From: JAZRWQ01 sp045541395 | GTDB lineage: Bacteria; Bacillota; Clostridia; Oscillospirales; UMGS1783 | Assembly: GCA_045541395.1 (NCBI GenBank) | Contig: JAZQIZ010000001.1 | Coordinates: 310,001-374,000, forward strand | DNA length: 64,000 nt | Direction of reading: 5' to 3' | Shown: piece after piece, positions 8,583-17,385 of the stretch | Layout of the letters: each line of letters opens with the position of its first letter | Numbering within the stretch: the first letter of the stretch is position 1 | Translations under genes and position numbers: made by a program | Notes under the pieces: model-generated | Seen by the model: only the letters and a program-made list of their open reading frames with translations | Told to the model about the DNA's origin: nothing | Database searches by the model: none

Positions 8583-9882
8583 ATATATCATTTCTAATTA
8601 TATCTTCTAAGGTTTCACCTTTAACTGCAACATAATCTTTTTCTTTAGAAATCATTACAACAGGAGGCTTACCAATACGGTTATAATTGGAAGACATTGA
8701 ATAATTATAAGCACCGGTTGTTAAAACGGCAATAATATCTCCCCTTTTTACCGAAGAAGGTAACATAACGTTTTCCTGAATAATATCTCCGCTTTCACAG
8801 CAACGGCCAACAACCGAACATTTAAAATCTGCCTGCTCATTCATTTTATTGGCGGCAAACAGAGTGTAGGAAGAGCCATAAAGTGCAAACCTGGGATTAT
8901 CGGTCATCCCACCGTCTATTGAAACGTAACTCTTATATCCAGGAATTATTTTAACTGTACCTGCAGTATATAAAGTCATACCTGCATCAGCAACAATACT
9001 TCTGCCCGGCTCCATTCTGATAGCAGGGACATCAATAGAAAGCTTTTTGCAGTAACCGCTGATAAACTCAGCAACCTGCTTAATATTTGCATCGATATCA
9101 ATAACAGGATCATTTTCAGTATAACGAACGCCGTAGCCGCCGCCAATATCTAAAATATCGGTATGAAAACCGTATTTATTTTTCATCAATGCAATAAAAT
9201 CAAGCATTATTTGCGAAGCAGCAATATAAACCTCGGAATCAAACACCAAGGAACCAACGTGGCAGTGAAAGCCGGAAAGCTTAATATTTTCACATTTAAT
9301 TGCATTAACAGCTATTTCTTCAGCTTGTCCGGTTTCAATAGCACTGCCAAATTTAGAATCAACCTTGCCTGTGTTTATTGCCTCATAAGTATGAGGATCT
9401 ATACCGGGAGTAAGTCTTAAAAGTACGGGCTGGATAAGTCCTTTCTTTTTAGCAACACTGTTTATAACAAGAAGTTCTTCTATATTATCAACAACAAAAT
9501 AACCAATGCGGTTATCTATTGCATATGCAATATCCCTATCAGTTTTGTTATTACTGTGAAAATAGGCCTCAGAAAGATCAAATCCCGCTTTAAGGGCTGT
9601 GTATATCTCTCCTGAAGAAACAACGTCAATGCCCATTTTTTCTTCTTTAACTATTTCATAAATACGCTTAAAGGATGCGGCCTTGCTGGCATACAGGGCC
9701 TTTGCATTATTGCCAAAATATTTTTGCATTGCATTCACATAAATACGGCAATTATGTCTTATTCTTTCTTCATCCATAAGGTATAAAGGTGTACCGTATT
9801 TCTGAGCCAGATCACATACATTTTTATTTGCAAACAGCAAATTATTATCCTTAACGGTTATATTATTACAGATCATATTCAT
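8581..9882 (-). CDS. lysA: Diaminopimelate decarboxylase
   Basis: This PLP enzyme converts meso-diaminopimelate to L-lysine, the last step of lysine synthesis. The 433-residue protein shows the PLP-binding lysine in ALYASKAAS, the FHCHVGS motif, the glycine-rich phosphate-binding DIGGGYG, and the substrate-binding MEPGRSIVA region, typical of fold-type III decarboxylases. The ATG at 9882 overlaps the last base of the lysC stop codon, which implies translational coupling. A second in-frame ATG lies two codons in. It is the last gene of the lysine operon and ends at a bidirectional terminator. Confidence 0.96.
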   Translation of the reverse strand: MNMICNNITVKDNNLLFANKNVCDLAQKYGTPLYLMDEERIRHNCRIYVNAMQKYFGNNAKALYASKAASFKRIYEIVKEEKMGIDVVSSGEIYTALKAGFDLSEAYFHSNNKTDRDIAYAIDNRIGYFVVDNIEELLVINSVAKKKGLIQPVLLRLTPGIDPHTYEAINTGKVDSKFGSAIETGQAEEIAVNAIKCENIKLSGFHCHVGSLVFDSEVYIAASQIMLDFIALMKNKYGFHTDILDIGGGYGVRYTENDPVIDIDANIKQVAEFISGYCKKLSIDVPAIRMEPGRSIVADAGMTLYTAGTVKIIPGYKSYVSIDGGMTDNPRFALYGSSYTLFAANKMNEQADFKCSVVGRCCESGDIIQENVMLPSSVKRGDIIAVLTTGAYNYSMSSNYNRIGKPPVVMISKEKDYVAVKGETLEDIIRNDI

Positions 9883-11195
9883 CAGCTCATAAACTCGCAG
9901 TAAATAGCATTTAATGCGGCATCATAATTTTTATCGTCAATAGAAACAATAATATTAAGTTCGCTGGAGCCCTGGTCTATCATTCTTATGTTAATATTGC
10001 TTTCTGCGAGAGCCTTAAATACTCTTGCGGCGGTACCGGGCGCACCTGCCATACCTCTGCCTACAACTGCAATAGTTGCAAGATTATTAACAACAATTAT
10101 AGAATCGGGAGAAACAGCTCTTTTGAGGTCATCAAGAACAGACTGTTTATGGGGTTCAAAAACAGCAGAATTTAAAACTACTGTCATTGTATCGATACCG
10201 GAAGGAAGATGCTCAAAGCTGATATTATGATTCTCAAGTACTTCAAGTACCTTTCTGCCGAAACCAACTTCAGAGTTCATCATAGACTTTTCAATAGTAA
10301 TAGCACAAAAACCCTTTTTACCTGCAACACCGGTAATGAGGTGGCTGGGCGCCTTATCCCCGGCACTGGGAACGATCATAGTACCGTTTGCTTCAGGGGC
10401 ATTGGTATTACGGATATTAATGGGAATACCCGACTGTCTTACAGGGAATATAGCATCTTCATGCATAACACTGGCACCCATATAAGAAAGCTCACGTAAT
10501 TCGGCATAAGTAATAAGATCAATAGGCTTAGGATCATTAACTATACGGGGATCAGCCATAAGCATACCGGAAACGTCTGTCCAGTTTTCGTAAATATCCG
10601 CATTTACAGCGCTGGCAACAATAGAACCGGTAATATCAGATCCACCACGGGAGAAGGTTTTAATGGTGCCGTTTGGGCTTGAACCATAAAAGCCGGGAAC
10701 AACAGCATAATCCTTAGTCTTAAGAACGTTGCCTAAAATCTTATTTGTTTTATCAAGGTCAAGCACACCTTTATCATCAAAGAAGATATGGTTTTCGGCG
10801 TCAACAAATTCATAGCCTAAATATTTAGCCAAAAGCTTAGCATTAAGATATTCACCGCGGCTGGCAACAAAATCTCGGCCTGCATAATTATTTATAATGG
10901 TCTTAATTTTATCAAACTCTTTTTCAAGAGAGTAGTCCAGGCCAAGATCTTTTATTATTTCTCTGTAACGGTTGGCTATTTTTTCGAAAATACCGTCAAT
11001 GCTCTCCCCTGTTTTGGAAATATCATAACACTGCAACAGAAGATCAGTAACCTTTTCATCTGAAGAGAATCTTTTGCCGGGAGCCGAAGCAACAATATAT
11101 CTTCTTTCAGGCTGAGCCTTTATAATAGCGGCAACCTTCTTAAACTGATTGGCATCTGCCAATGAACTTCCACCGAATTTTAAAACTTTTAACAT
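9882..11195 (-). CDS. lysC: Aspartate kinase
   Basis: This enzyme phosphorylates aspartate, the entry step of the lysine, threonine and methionine pathways. The 437-residue monofunctional protein begins LKVLKFGGSSLA, the kinase signature. It has the SRGGSDITGS motif near the middle and two C-terminal ACT domains (from about residue 300), where feedback inhibitors bind. GAGGAATACAA precedes the ATG. It lies 83 bases downstream of ddh, with a terminator-like hairpin and a possible -10 box (TACAAT, 11229-11224 on the minus strand) in between. The lysC-lysA pair may therefore be partly uncoupled from the riboswitch. Confidence 0.96.
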   Translation of the reverse strand: MLKVLKFGGSSLADANQFKKVAAIIKAQPERRYIVASAPGKRFSSDEKVTDLLLQCYDISKTGESIDGIFEKIANRYREIIKDLGLDYSLEKEFDKIKTIINNYAGRDFVASRGEYLNAKLLAKYLGYEFVDAENHIFFDDKGVLDLDKTNKILGNVLKTKDYAVVPGFYGSSPNGTIKTFSRGGSDITGSIVASAVNADIYENWTDVSGMLMADPRIVNDPKPIDLITYAELRELSYMGASVMHEDAIFPVRQSGIPINIRNTNAPEANGTMIVPSAGDKAPSHLITGVAGKKGFCAITIEKSMMNSEVGFGRKVLEVLENHNISFEHLPSGIDTMTVVLNSAVFEPHKQSVLDDLKRAVSPDSIIVVNNLATIAVVGRGMAGAPGTAARVFKALAESNINIRMIDQGSSELNIIVSIDDKNYDAALNAIYCEFMS

Positions 11196-11238
11196 TTGTA
11201 TTCCTCATCTCAGTTTTCTTATTATTGTATCATAAATT

Positions 11239-11273
11239 AAAAGATTTGCATAGTTATAAAATGCAAATCTTTT
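11239..11273 (-). terminator. Internal terminator between ddh and lysC
   Basis: A 13-bp stem (AAAAGATTTGCAT/ATGCAAATCTTTT) with a 9-base loop follows ddh. Its stem ends in a run of T, and a weak promoter-like TACAAT lies just downstream at 11224-11229. Confidence 0.75.
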
Positions 11274-11278
11274 GAATT

Positions 11279-12259
11279 TTATAGCATTATCGCCCTGAGT
11301 TCTTCAGATGAATATTGAGATATATCAGAAGGAGCTACATCAAACACGGTTTTACAACCAAACTGACCGCGTTTATTCATTCTGTAAGCAGCTCGGGCAT
11401 ACGCAACAAGTACACTTGCAGTAAATTCAGGATTGGAATCAAGCATAAGGCTGTATTCAATTACGTGTTTATGCTTATTATCTTCACCTGTAACACCGCT
11501 TCTGATCACACTGCCGCCATGTGGAATTTCCGAATGCCTCTCTTTAAGCTCCTCAAGACTTATAAAGTGAACAGTTGTATTATAATCAGCAAAATAATTG
11601 GGCATTGTAACTATCTGCTTTTCTATAAGGGCCTTATCTGCACCTTCCTTTGCTACAACAAAGCATTCTCTTGTGTGCTTTTGTCTTGCAGTAAGTTCGG
11701 GAGTTTCTCCTGCCCTTACAGCATTAACAGCTTCTTTAACGGGAATTGTGTACTGACGTGCATCAAGTACCCCTTCTATTCTGCGAATTGCATCAGAATG
11801 GCCCTGACTTACGCCTTTGCCCCAGAATGTATAGTCCTTACCATTGGGTAAAATTGCATTGGCATAAAGACGGTTAAGGGAAAACATTCCAGGGTCCCAT
11901 CCTACGGAAATTATAGCAGTCTTCTTGCCTGAAATAGCGGCTTTATCCGTATTTTCAAAATGAGCGGGTATCTGTGCATGAGTATCAAAACTATCAATAA
12001 CATTAAAATCCTTAGCCAATTCGGGAGTCATAACAGGGAGATCTGTTGCACTACCGCCACAGATTATCATTACATCTATTTCGTTTTTGAAATTCACAGC
12101 ATCATTTGCGCAAAATACCTTTGTGGATTCTAAAACTGTTTTTACAGCTTCAGGTGCTCTTCTTGTAAAAACACCGAAAAGCTCCATATCAGGGTTCTGA
12201 GAAATTGCGCACTCAACACCCTTACCTAAATTTCCGTATCCGTAAATGCCTATTTTCAT
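11279..12259 (-). CDS. ddh: meso-Diaminopimelate D-dehydrogenase
   Basis: This NADPH-dependent enzyme reductively aminates tetrahydrodipicolinate straight to meso-diaminopimelate, bypassing the succinylase, acetylase and aminotransferase branches. The 326-residue protein begins MKIGIYGYGNLGKG, a Rossmann fold. SVGWDPGMFSLNR and FWGKGVSQGHSDA are characteristic of the family. A GTG at 12268 is in frame, but the ATG at 12259 sits 5 bases after AAGGTGA and is the better start. No dapD, dapE, dapF or dapL is present in the operon, so this is the apparent sole route from tetrahydrodipicolinate here. Confidence 0.95.
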   Translation of the reverse strand: MKIGIYGYGNLGKGVECAISQNPDMELFGVFTRRAPEAVKTVLESTKVFCANDAVNFKNEIDVMIICGGSATDLPVMTPELAKDFNVIDSFDTHAQIPAHFENTDKAAISGKKTAIISVGWDPGMFSLNRLYANAILPNGKDYTFWGKGVSQGHSDAIRRIEGVLDARQYTIPVKEAVNAVRAGETPELTARQKHTRECFVVAKEGADKALIEKQIVTMPNYFADYNTTVHFISLEELKERHSEIPHGGSVIRSGVTGEDNKHKHVIEYSLMLDSNPEFTASVLVAYARAAYRMNKRGQFGCKTVFDVAPSDISQYSSEELRAIML

Positions 12260-12269
12260 AAAAATCACC

Positions 12270-13013
12270 TTAGTCCTTGAGCATATCCTTCATATTATAA
12301 AGGCCTGCAGGCATACCTGCAACATAAACCGCCGCAGTTATACCGCCTTCGGCAAAAAGGGCTCTGCTATGTGCCTCATGCTTAAGAGTAATTGTTTGAG
12401 AATCAGTACCAACAATAACTTCATGCTCACCTACAATGTTGCCCATACGAATGGCATGTATACCAATTTCCTCCTTGGTTCGCTTACACTGACCGCTTCT
12501 GCCAAGTGAAAGTGTTGCATTATTTCTGATCTCCTTAATTGCATTGGCAAGAAGTAATGCGGTACCACTGGGAGCATCAAGCTTTCTGTTATGGTGCTTT
12601 TCAATAATTTCAATATCTGCATCCGGCATTGCCTTTGCGGTTAATTTTGCAAGCTCACAAAGTAATGCAACACCCAATGACATATTAGCACTATGGAAAA
12701 CAGGAATAACAGAAGCGGCCTTATTAATAAGCGCTTTTTCTTCTTCTGTATGGCCTGTTGTTGCAACTACAACAGCTATTTTCTTTTCCATTGCATAAGG
12801 TAAAAGTGTAGTAACGCTGGAATGATGTGAAAAGTCTATAATACAATCAGCTTCTTCTTTAACATCAACCCAATCGGTATATGTAGGGATATCAACATTT
12901 ACAGGGTTTATATCAACACCTGCAACAGCATTTACACCCTTATAATTTTCCTTGGCAAGCTTTAAAAGTTCAGCACCCATTCTGCCGCCAATACCGTTAA
13001 TAATTATATTCAT
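12270..13013 (-). CDS. dapB: 4-Hydroxy-tetrahydrodipicolinate reductase
   Basis: This enzyme reduces the DapA product to tetrahydrodipicolinate using NAD(P)H. The 247-residue protein has the N-terminal nucleotide-binding motif NGIGGRMG and the catalytic HHNRKLDAPSGTA segment with the proton donor His and the Lys. The ATG overlaps the dapA stop by four bases (ATGA), so translation is coupled. Its product feeds ddh directly downstream. Confidence 0.97.
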   Translation of the reverse strand: MNIIINGIGGRMGAELLKLAKENYKGVNAVAGVDINPVNVDIPTYTDWVDVKEEADCIIDFSHHSSVTTLLPYAMEKKIAVVVATTGHTEEEKALINKAASVIPVFHSANMSLGVALLCELAKLTAKAMPDADIEIIEKHHNRKLDAPSGTALLLANAIKEIRNNATLSLGRSGQCKRTKEEIGIHAIRMGNIVGEHEVIVGTDSQTITLKHEAHSRALFAEGGITAAVYVAGMPAGLYNMKDMLKD

Positions 13014-13897
13014 ATCTGAATACCTGCTTCCTTCATACGGGCAAGAAGCTTTTCTTCATTTTCCTTTTCCATAGGAGTAAGGGGCAATCTTATAATATTT
13101 TCACAAAAGCCCATTGCTGCTACAGCAGCCTTAACGGGAATAGGATTAACTTCGCTGAACAACGCATTAATAAGGGGTAAAAGCTCAAGTTGCAAGTCGG
13201 CACTGGCCTGAACCTTACCGTCAAGGAAAAGCTTACACATCTGAGATGTTTCCTTAGGCATAATATTAGAAAGAACCGAAATAACACCTTTGCCACCCAA
13301 GGACATAATAGGAGTTATCTGATCGTCATTACCGGAATAGATATCAAGCTTGCCCTTTGTTAATGCAGCAATCTGAGCTACCTGTGAAAGGTTACCGCTA
13401 GCTTCTTTAATTGCGGCAATATTGGGATGCTCCGCCAAAACCGCACAGGTCGCAGGAGCAATATTGCAGCCTGTTCTGGAAGGAACGTTATAAAGGATAA
13501 CCGGAACAGTGGAAGCATCTGCTATAGCAGTAAACATTTTAATAAGACCGTTCTGAGTTGCTTTGTTATAATAAGGTGTTACAACAAGAACTGCATCTGC
13601 TCCAACCTCACATGCGTGTTTTGTAAGCTCAATTGCATAGGCCGTATCATTGGAGCCTGTGCCTGCAATAACAGGAACGCGCCCGCCTACCTTCTTAACT
13701 GCGTAGGTTATAACGTCCTTATGCTCATCATCAGAAAGAGTAGAGGCTTCGCCTGTTGTACCTGCTACAACAATGGCATCTATACCCTGTTCGATCTGCC
13801 AATCAATAAGTTTTCCGAAATTCTCGTAATCAATACCTGTTTCGGTCATAGGGGTTACAATTGCAGTTGCTGCACCTGTAAAAATTGTGTTACTCAT
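13010..13897 (-). CDS. dapA: 4-Hydroxy-tetrahydrodipicolinate synthase
   Basis: This enzyme condenses pyruvate with aspartate semialdehyde, the committed step of lysine and diaminopimelate synthesis. It is a class I aldolase with a TIM barrel. The 295-residue protein shows GTTGEASTL, the catalytic Tyr in LYNVPSRTG and the Schiff-base Lys in AIKEASGN. An ATG at 13903 lies only one base from the GGAG. The ATG at 13897 has seven bases of spacing and is taken as the start. It is the first gene behind the lysine riboswitch. Confidence 0.97.
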   Translation of the reverse strand: MSNTIFTGAATAIVTPMTETGIDYENFGKLIDWQIEQGIDAIVVAGTTGEASTLSDDEHKDVITYAVKKVGGRVPVIAGTGSNDTAYAIELTKHACEVGADAVLVVTPYYNKATQNGLIKMFTAIADASTVPVILYNVPSRTGCNIAPATCAVLAEHPNIAAIKEASGNLSQVAQIAALTKGKLDIYSGNDDQITPIMSLGGKGVISVLSNIMPKETSQMCKLFLDGKVQASADLQLELLPLINALFSEVNPIPVKAAVAAMGFCENIIRLPLTPMEKENEEKLLARMKEAGIQI

Positions 13898-13925
13898 AAT
13901 CATTCTCCTTTTTATTATACATCAT

Positions 13926-13957
13926 AAAAAAAGATAGCTACTAAGAGTAACTATCTC
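13926..13957 (-). terminator. Riboswitch expression-platform terminator
   Basis: Stem AGATAGTTAC/GTAGCTATCT is followed by seven T on the minus strand. It lies between the lysine aptamer and dapA, where premature termination would occur when lysine is bound. Confidence 0.88.
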
Positions 13958-13987
13958 ACCTGATAATCCATGCATAAACATAAAACT

Positions 13988-14160
13988 ATAAAGTAGGATA
14001 GCCCTCCGCATATTCTGCGACAACAGTACGAATATTATTTCCCACTGCCAGGCCAGCCTTTTGCCGTAAGCTGCCTTCGGCGGCTACCCCTTTCTTATAC
14101 TTCTGTATTGGCAATACATATAAAATATAATACTGATGATATACCGCGCCTCTATCTTCT
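13988..14160 (-). promoter_or_regulatory. Lysine riboswitch (L-box) controlling dapA
   Basis: Read on the minus strand, the leader carries the L-box landmarks in order: AGAGGCGCGG at the 5' side of P1, an AGTA loop, a GGGGTAGCCGCCGAAG junction, GGCTGG, CTGTTGTCGCAGAATATGCG, then GGGCTATCC closing P1 against GATAG. It is followed by an intrinsic terminator and then dapA. The family binds L-lysine and turns off transcription. Here it should control dapA-dapB-ddh and, by read-through, lysC-lysA. Confidence 0.94.
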
Positions 14161-14220
14161 AAGATAAATTATCATATTTTTATCCGATTGTCAATAGCAA
14201 TATGAAAAAATATGCAATAT

Positions 14221-14838
14221 TTATCGTATAAAATTTGTATAAACCTTGGTTTGTGACAAAGGTAAACCAATGCCATTGTTTTTTCCCAGATTAATACATT
14301 TTAATAACCATGCCATATTAAGTGCAAGGTTTCTCATTGTCTGCAGACCTTCCGCGTCTTCCAGAACGTCCTCAGCCTTTGCGCCGTGTACCATATTCCA
14401 ATAATTTGACGATACTATAGGCATATTTGTAATAGTAAAATATTTATTAAGCTGTTCAAATGCTGCAGTTGAGCCTGCTCTTCTGCAGGATACTATAGCC
14501 GCACCGGGCTTGTATTCAAAAGCCGTTTTAGCAGAATAAAAGCATCTATCCAAAAAAGAAGTAATATCGCCTGAGGCAGCAGCATAATGAACCGGAGAGC
14601 CAAAAATAAAGCCATCAGCCTCCTTTGCAAGAGCAGTAAATTCATTTACGTTATCATCCATTACACATTTATTGTTTTTGCGGCAAAAGCCACAACCTTT
14701 ACAACCGCCAATAACGTTACTAAGTGAAAATATCCGGGCTTCTATTCCCTGCTCCTCCAAAGATTCTTTAATAACATTCAACGCTGTGTAGGTACAACCG
14801 TTTTTGTGGGGGCTACCGTTAACTAACAATACTTTCAA
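14221..14838 (-). CDS. Flavodoxin-fold NAD(P)H-dependent FMN reductase family protein
   Basis: The 205-residue product starts MKVLLVNGSPHKNG, the phosphate-binding loop of the flavodoxin-like NADPH-dependent FMN reductase family. It continues with CKGCGFCRKNNKC, a cysteine cluster seen in the iron-sulfur flavoprotein subgroup of anaerobes, and then GSPVHYAAASG. Up to four cysteines could hold a cluster. The physiological electron acceptor is unknown. The frame is open to 14913, but a GAGGTGAT four bases before a TTG at 14838 makes that TTG the likely start and places the Rossmann motif at the very N-terminus. It stands alone between tsf and the lysine operon. Confidence 0.82.
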   Translation of the reverse strand: MKVLLVNGSPHKNGCTYTALNVIKESLEEQGIEARIFSLSNVIGGCKGCGFCRKNNKCVMDDNVNEFTALAKEADGFIFGSPVHYAAASGDITSFLDRCFYSAKTAFEYKPGAAIVSCRRAGSTAAFEQLNKYFTITNMPIVSSNYWNMVHGAKAEDVLEDAEGLQTMRNLALNMAWLLKCINLGKNNGIGLPLSQTKVYTNFIR

Positions 14839-14886
14839 TTTTATCACCTCTTTAATATTATATATCAAGAGAATTTGATTTACAAC

Positions 14887-14921
14887 AAAAAAAGGTGCGA
14901 CGTATATTAACATCGCACCTA
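14887..14921 (-). terminator. Intrinsic terminator after tsf
   Basis: Stem AGGTGCGA/TCGCACCT with a 12-base loop and a T7 tail on the minus strand, just past the tsf stop. Confidence 0.9.
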
Positions 14922-14934
14922 AAGTAAATTAAAA

Positions 14935-15849
14935 TTACTTGGTCATAGAAGCAACTTCAGCAGCGAAGTCATCTTCTCTCTTAGCAAGGCCTTCACCTTT
15001 TTCAAATCTGGTGAAAGCAACTACCTTAACAGCAGCGCCGATTTCCTTAGCAACAGATTCAACATACTGAGCTACGGTCATATCGCCATTCTTAACAAAT
15101 GCCTGCTGAAGGAGGCAATTGTTTTCATAGAACTTGCCGATTCTGCCAATAACCATCTTTTCGATGATCTGATCAGGCTTGGAAGCGTTCTTAGGATCAT
15201 TCTTGATCTGAGCAATAAGAATGTTCTTTTCGCTTTCGATAACTGCTTCATCAACAGTTTCCTTAGAAAGATACTGGGGATTCATAGCAGCGATCTGCAT
15301 GCAAACGTCCTTGCCCATAGTTTCAAGAGCGCCTTCAACCTTAGCTTCGGTTTCAAGTTCAACTACAACGCCGATCTTGCCGCCGCCGTGAATATAAGTA
15401 ACAGCGGGTTTTTCGGTTCTATAGAATCTTCTGATATTGAGGTTTTCACCAATGGTGAGAACCTTTTCTCTTAATACTTCTTCAACGGTGAATTCGGTAC
15501 CAACACACTTAGCTGCCATAAGAGCTGCCATATCAACGGGGTTAGCTTCAACAACAGTCTTTGCTACGTTTGCACAGAAAGTCTGGAAATCAGCGTTCTT
15601 AGCAACGAAGTCAGTTTCGGAGTTAACTTCAACTACTGCAGTTGCAGTTTCATTACCAAAGCAAGCTACAACGCCTTCGCTGGCAATTCTGCCTGCCTTC
15701 TTTGCTACTGCTGCGAGACCCTTTTCACGTAAGATCTCAATAGCCTTTTCCATATCACCATCAGCCTGGGTAAGTGCCTTTTTGCAATCCATCATACCGC
15801 AGCCGGTCTGTTCTCTGAGTGCCTGTACATCTTTAGCTGTAAATGCCAT
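14935..15849 (-). CDS. tsf: Elongation factor Ts
   Basis: EF-Ts is the guanine nucleotide exchange factor for EF-Tu. The 304-residue protein begins MAFTAKDVQALREQTGCGMMDCKKAL, matching the UBA-like N-terminal domain with the conserved TGxGMMDCKKAL. The TDFVAKN motif of the core follows. The frame is open upstream, but the ATG at 15849 follows GGAGG with 9 bases of spacing and gives the standard N-terminus. It lies 73 bases downstream of rpsB with a hairpin in the gap. Confidence 0.97.
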   Translation of the reverse strand: MAFTAKDVQALREQTGCGMMDCKKALTQADGDMEKAIEILREKGLAAVAKKAGRIASEGVVACFGNETATAVVEVNSETDFVAKNADFQTFCANVAKTVVEANPVDMAALMAAKCVGTEFTVEEVLREKVLTIGENLNIRRFYRTEKPAVTYIHGGGKIGVVVELETEAKVEGALETMGKDVCMQIAAMNPQYLSKETVDEAVIESEKNILIAQIKNDPKNASKPDQIIEKMVIGRIGKFYENNCLLQQAFVKNGDMTVAQYVESVAKEIGAAVKVVAFTRFEKGEGLAKREDDFAAEVASMTK

Positions 15850-15882
15850 TTTAATGTTCCTCCTATTATTTATATATCGTAG

Positions 15883-15912
15883 AAAATGCCCGCCCAATCG
15901 AGCGAGCATTTA
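15883..15912 (-). terminator. Attenuator-like hairpin between rpsB and tsf
   Basis: On the minus strand, AAATGCTCGC pairs imperfectly with GCGGGCATTT, followed by TTTCT. It looks like a weak terminator or a processing hairpin that could set the S2 to EF-Ts ratio. Confidence 0.5.
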
Positions 15913-15922
15913 AAAGTTTTAA

Positions 15923-16660
15923 TTATTCAGCAACTGCTTCAGCTTCAGCTTCTTCAGTTTCTTCTTCAACAAAAACTTCACCCTGCTTGCCTTCGATAAC
16001 AGCGTTTGCCATAGTGCCTGCCATAAGCTTTACGGCTCTGATAGCATCGTCGTTGCCGGGGATAACGTAATCAACTTCATCAGGATCGCAGTTTGTATCA
16101 ACAATAGCTACGATGGGAATACCGAGCTTCTTTGCTTCGCTAACAGCGTTGTGTTCCTTCTTGGTGTCTACAATGAAGATAGCACCGGGAAGTGCGGGCA
16201 TATCCTTAATACCACCCATATACTTTTCAAGCTTTTCAATTTCGTGATTCAGCTTAACAACTTCCTTTTTGGGGAGCATATCAAAGGTGCCGTCTTCCTG
16301 CATCTTCTTAAGCTGTTCCAGTCTTCTGATTCTGGTCTTGATGGTCTTAAAGTTGGTGAGCATACCGCCGAGCCAACGAGCGTTAATGAAGTACTGGCCG
16401 CAACGGAGAGCTTCTTCCTTAACTGCATCCATAGCCTGCTTCTTGGTACCAACAAAGAGAATAGGCTTACCGGATTCTGCGATTTCGCGAACGAACATAT
16501 AAGCTTCTTCTACTTTCTTAACGGTCTTCTGAAGATCGATAATGTAGATACCGTTTCTTTCGGTGAAGATGTACTCTGCCATTTTAGGGTTCCATCTCTT
16601 GGTCTGATGGCCGAAGTGTACGCCGGCCTCGAGCAGCTGTTTCATAGAAATAACTGACAT
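15923..16660 (-). CDS. rpsB: 30S ribosomal protein S2
   Basis: S2 joins the small subunit late, near the platform with S1. The 245-residue protein contains VHFGHQTKRWNPKM, RWLGGMLTNFKTI and the VDTNCDPD region, all diagnostic. It ends with an acidic tail rich in Glu and Ala. A TTG at 16675 is in frame, but the ATG at 16660 has GGAGG at 8 bases and gives the usual N-terminus. A long untranslated leader precedes it. Confidence 0.98.
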   Translation of the reverse strand: MSVISMKQLLEAGVHFGHQTKRWNPKMAEYIFTERNGIYIIDLQKTVKKVEEAYMFVREIAESGKPILFVGTKKQAMDAVKEEALRCGQYFINARWLGGMLTNFKTIKTRIRRLEQLKKMQEDGTFDMLPKKEVVKLNHEIEKLEKYMGGIKDMPALPGAIFIVDTKKEHNAVSEAKKLGIPIVAIVDTNCDPDEVDYVIPGNDDAIRAVKLMAGTMANAVIEGKQGEVFVEEETEEAEAEAVAE

Positions 16661-16800
16661 TTTGTTTTCCTCCAAATTTTGTTTATTTTCCGCCGCCTCC
16701 GTCCTCTCTTAGCCTGACCAAAATTCTTTGGCAACCAAGCGCAGATCAGAAAGCGTGAGATTTGCTGTAATATATTATCATAAACTAAGCAAGATTACAA
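16661..16800 (-). promoter_or_regulatory. rpsB promoter and long structured leader
   Basis: A promoter-like TTGTAA (16795-16800) and TAATAT (16772-16777) have a 17-base spacer. This leaves a leader of about 100 bases that contains complementary segments, such as CTGATC with GGTCAG and CCAAA with TTTGG. A structured leader suggests autoregulation by S2, but I do not recognise a known family. Confidence 0.4.
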
Positions 16801-16834
16801 GCATTTTTTGCATTTTTTTTAGTTTTTTTTGAAT

Positions 16835-17116
16835 TTAAAACAAACTTCTTCGTTTAGACGCATAGCTACGGGGCGGAACCTGAAATTTCACAAATATATA
16901 ATCATCTCCTACCCGCTCAACGTCACTCCAACTTATTTCATATTCAAGGCTTCTTTCAAAAAAACCAATACCTTCTCTTTTTGCCGGAACAACCAAAGCA
17001 GTTATCTGACCGCTTATACTGTCAAACACAATATCAGTAACATTTCCGAATCTACTTCCGTCACTTATATTAATAACCTCTTTTACCGAAAGATCACTAA
17101 CTCTTATACTTGGCAT
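16835..17116 (-). CDS. YlmC/YmxH family PRC-barrel sporulation protein
   Basis: The 93-residue protein begins MPSIRVSDLSVKEVINISDG and contains GNVTDIVFDSISGQI. This is the single PRC-barrel arrangement of the YlmC/YmxH family, which is conserved in endospore formers. The Bacillus ymxH member sits among sporulation genes, but the molecular role is not known. GGGGTGAT lies 7 bases before the ATG. It is a single gene between rpsB and the tRNA-Arg gene. Confidence 0.85.
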   Translation of the reverse strand: MPSIRVSDLSVKEVINISDGSRFGNVTDIVFDSISGQITALVVPAKREGIGFFERSLEYEISWSDVERVGDDYIFVKFQVPPRSYASKRRSLF

Positions 17117-17194
17117 TTTAAATCACCCCAAATAATTCTATGCAATTATTCAAGATAAAATCATTCTATAATTATTTATTCGTTAGATATTATC

Positions 17195-17233
17195 AAAAAT
17201 TCAAAGGGCACCACAATGTGGTGCCCTTTGAAT
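17195..17233 (-). terminator. Terminator after tRNA-Arg
   Basis: A perfect 16-bp stem (ATTCAAAGGGCACCAC and its complement) with a 3-base loop, followed by T5 on the minus strand. Confidence 0.9.
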
Positions 17234-17310
17234 TGGCGCGCTGTAAGGGATTCGAACCCCTGACCTACTGGTCCGTAGCCAGTCACTCTATCCAGCTGAG
17301 CTAACAGCGC
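17234..17310 (-). tRNA. tRNA-Arg(ACG)
   Basis: A 77-base cloverleaf: acceptor GCGCTGT/ACAGCGC, anticodon stem ACTGG/CCAGT with loop CTACGGA giving anticodon ACG, T-arm loop TTCGAAT, discriminator G and an encoded CCA end. The A34 is normally deaminated to inosine by TadA. Confidence 0.97.
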
Positions 17311-17337
17311 ATATACGATTTTCTTAACCGCCCAAAT

Positions 17338-17366
17338 ATAATACCACAACCGAATAAGAAAATCAA
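17338..17366 (-). promoter_or_regulatory. tRNA-Arg promoter
   Basis: TTGATT (17361-17366) and TATTAT (17338-17343) with a 17-base spacer on the minus strand, about 28 bases upstream of the tRNA. Confidence 0.75.
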
Positions 17367-17385
17367 TACTTATTTTAGAAAAATT

